Shown here piece by piece: positions 54,856 to 56,049 of a stretch of DNA of 56,049 nucleotides. This DNA comes from Rickettsia typhi. GTDB lineage: Bacteria > Pseudomonadota > Alphaproteobacteria > WRAU01 > Hepatincolaceae. Within the stretch, counting starts at the first letter, position 1. Every line of letters starts with the position of its first letter. Under the pieces are notes generated by a model. The model was given only the letters and a program-made list of their open reading frames with translations, did not search any database and had not been told where the DNA came from. A program made the position numbers and the translations under genes. The stretch spans positions 1 to 56,049 of the forward strand of contig CAMCZU010000005.1 in the NCBI GenBank assembly GCA_945888065.1, written 5' to 3'.

Positions 54856-56049
54856 TTGACAACATCTACTCCAAAAAATAATACTCCTATAACTTCTAAA
54901 AACCAATTAATGCAATATATACAAGATGGATTTAAACCAACCCAAAATTCTGGTGTGGGGATAGAATTTGAAAGCTTTTTGTATCAAAAAAAAGATATAT
55001 CCCCTGTGCTTTATCATTCAAATAATGATTATTATGGAATTTCTGATATTTTATATAATTTTAACCCTCAATCTTGGGCTCCTATTTTAGAAAACTCTAA
55101 TATTATTGGGCTTGAAAGTATTACATCTGAGAGAGTTGGAAATATATCTCTAGAACCTGCTGGGCAATTTGAGTTTTCTTCCAACATAGCACAAAATTTA
55201 ATTGAATTAAATGATTGGTGCAATATTTATTGGAGTGATGCTTTAAGGGTATTTGAAAAATGCAATATAGGTGTTTACAATTTAGGTTATAATCCAAAAT
55301 TTAGCATAAATGATTTACCCCTAATGCCAAAGCAACGCTACAATATTATGTATGATTATATGCCAAAAGTTGGCTCTCAAGGTAGGTATATGATGAAGGG
55401 GACTGCAACTGTGCAAACTAACCTAGATTATGCTTCTGAGATTGATTTAGCAAAAAAATTTAGGCTATCAATGGCAATAGCTCCCCTAATTACTGCCCTT
55501 TTTGCAAACTCTCCTATATTTGAGAGTAAATTAAGCAATAATTTAAGCAAAAGAATGGAAATTTGGCAAGATACAGATAACAGGCGATCAGGTTTATTAT
55601 CTTTTGCATTTGATGAAAACTTTTCAATAGAAAAATATGTAGATTATGCACTAAAAGTTCCTATGTATTTTATTTATAGAGATAACAAGTATGTAGATTT
55701 ATCTAAAATTACCTTTATAGATTACCTAAATGGAGTTTACAAATTTATGGATAATACTCCTTTGATGGAAGATTTTATATTACATTTATCTACCCTTTTT
55801 CCTGATGTTCGCATAAAAAATTATTTAGAAATCCGCACCGCAGATTGTGTAGATAAAAGCTATTTAATGTCTTTATCTACCCTATTTGTTGGATTATTTT
55901 ATAATGAAAGTGCATTAAATGAGGCATTATCATTAATAAATAAATGGAAATATGTAGATGTATTAAAACTAAAGGCAGATGTTATTGTTGAGGGCTTAAA
56001 TGCAAAAATTTATGAACAACCAGTCCATTTAATTTTAGAGCAACTTTTA
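54856..56049 (+). CDS. gshA: Glutamate-cysteine ligase (plant/alpha type), 3' end cut by window edge
   Basis: The first 398 codons of a GCS2-family ligase, the first enzyme of glutathione synthesis. I place the start at TTG 54856, because the reading frame opens only after a TAG at 54835, an AAGGA lies about ten bases upstream, and the family N-terminus PITSKNQLMQYIQDGFKP comes before the next ATG (54910). GVGIEFESFLY, ISLEPAGQFEFSS (the Glu-rich active site) and LEIRTADCVDKSYL (near the end) identify it. Glutathione made here would serve the glutaredoxins and the persulfide dioxygenase in this window. Confidence 0.9.
   Translation, partial: MTTSTPKNNTPITSKNQLMQYIQDGFKPTQNSGVGIEFESFLYQKKDISPVLYHSNNDYYGISDILYNFNPQSWAPILENSNIIGLESITSERVGNISLEPAGQFEFSSNIAQNLIELNDWCNIYWSDALRVFEKCNIGVYNLGYNPKFSINDLPLMPKQRYNIMYDYMPKVGSQGRYMMKGTATVQTNLDYASEIDLAKKFRLSMAIAPLITALFANSPIFESKLSNNLSKRMEIWQDTDNRRSGLLSFAFDENFSIEKYVDYALKVPMYFIYRDNKYVDLSKITFIDYLNGVYKFMDNTPLMEDFILHLSTLFPDVRIKNYLEIRTADCVDKSYLMSLSTLFVGLFYNESALNEALSLINKWKYVDVLKLKADVIVEGLNAKIYEQPVHLILEQLL

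Overview
The window is strongly AT-rich, gene-dense DNA from an alphaproteobacterium, probably host-associated or otherwise reduced. Evidence for the group: a GcrA cell-cycle regulator, a class I lysyl-tRNA synthetase, the order nlpD-yajC-secD-secF-Mth938 downstream of serS, the rodZ-ispG-hisS-prfA-prmC cluster, a plant/alpha-type GshA, and a BigR-type sulfide module. Intergenic gaps are short; the only stretch over 300 bases without an intact gene (47760-48144) is filled by a decayed glycosyltransferase gene. I cannot name the genus.

Layout. 1-2100: a truncated type III DNA methyltransferase (Mod) with an 11-G tract at its 5' end, next to the initiator tRNA, and a small possible DNA-binding protein behind 12-bp direct repeats spaced two helical turns apart. 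2277-2512: tRNA-Asn and tRNA-Cys. 2603-13600 (minus): rpoH behind a near-consensus promoter, znuA, a MltB-like protein that has lost its catalytic Glu, and the secDF/yajC/nlpD/serS/mnmA run. 13717-17442: rhodoquinone methyltransferase RquA, an orphan amino-acid-type binding lipoprotein, and znuCB. 17419-19384: a membrane protein with a 3x15-residue tandem repeat, then rpsI-rplM. 19616-33670: housekeeping genes (DNA alkylation repair, PAP2 phosphatase, prmC, prfA, hisS, ispG, rodZ, ubiG, grxC, comF, NDUFAF5-like methyltransferase, sfsA, map, radC) and a one-chain BolA-monothiol glutaredoxin fusion. 33827-37457: rpsD, then a BigR/rhodanese/persulfide dioxygenase/TauE module. 37629-39282: a compact type II restriction-modification pair. 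39459-45105: ohr and a five-gene envelope cassette (LolA-like protein, two FtsX-type permeases, ATPase, outer-membrane barrel). 45187-56049: gcrA, lysS, the glycosyltransferase pseudogene, ubiD, an FkbM methyltransferase, rmuC, an unknown membrane protein, ubiA, rsmE and the start of gshA.

How it fits together. UbiA, UbiD and UbiG give a ubiquinone pathway and RquA would turn part of that pool into rhodoquinone, which suggests fumarate respiration under low oxygen. Sulfide detoxification, Ohr, glutaredoxins and GshA form a redox-stress layer. Two restriction-modification systems, one apparently phase-variable, imply phage pressure or epigenetic switching. The envelope shows remodelling: two peptidoglycan-enzyme homologues have degenerate active sites, one glycosyltransferase is dead, and an uncharacterised LolA/ABC/barrel export system is present. 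The best candidates for something undescribed are the phase-variable mod with its nested start and the LolA-ABC-barrel cassette.
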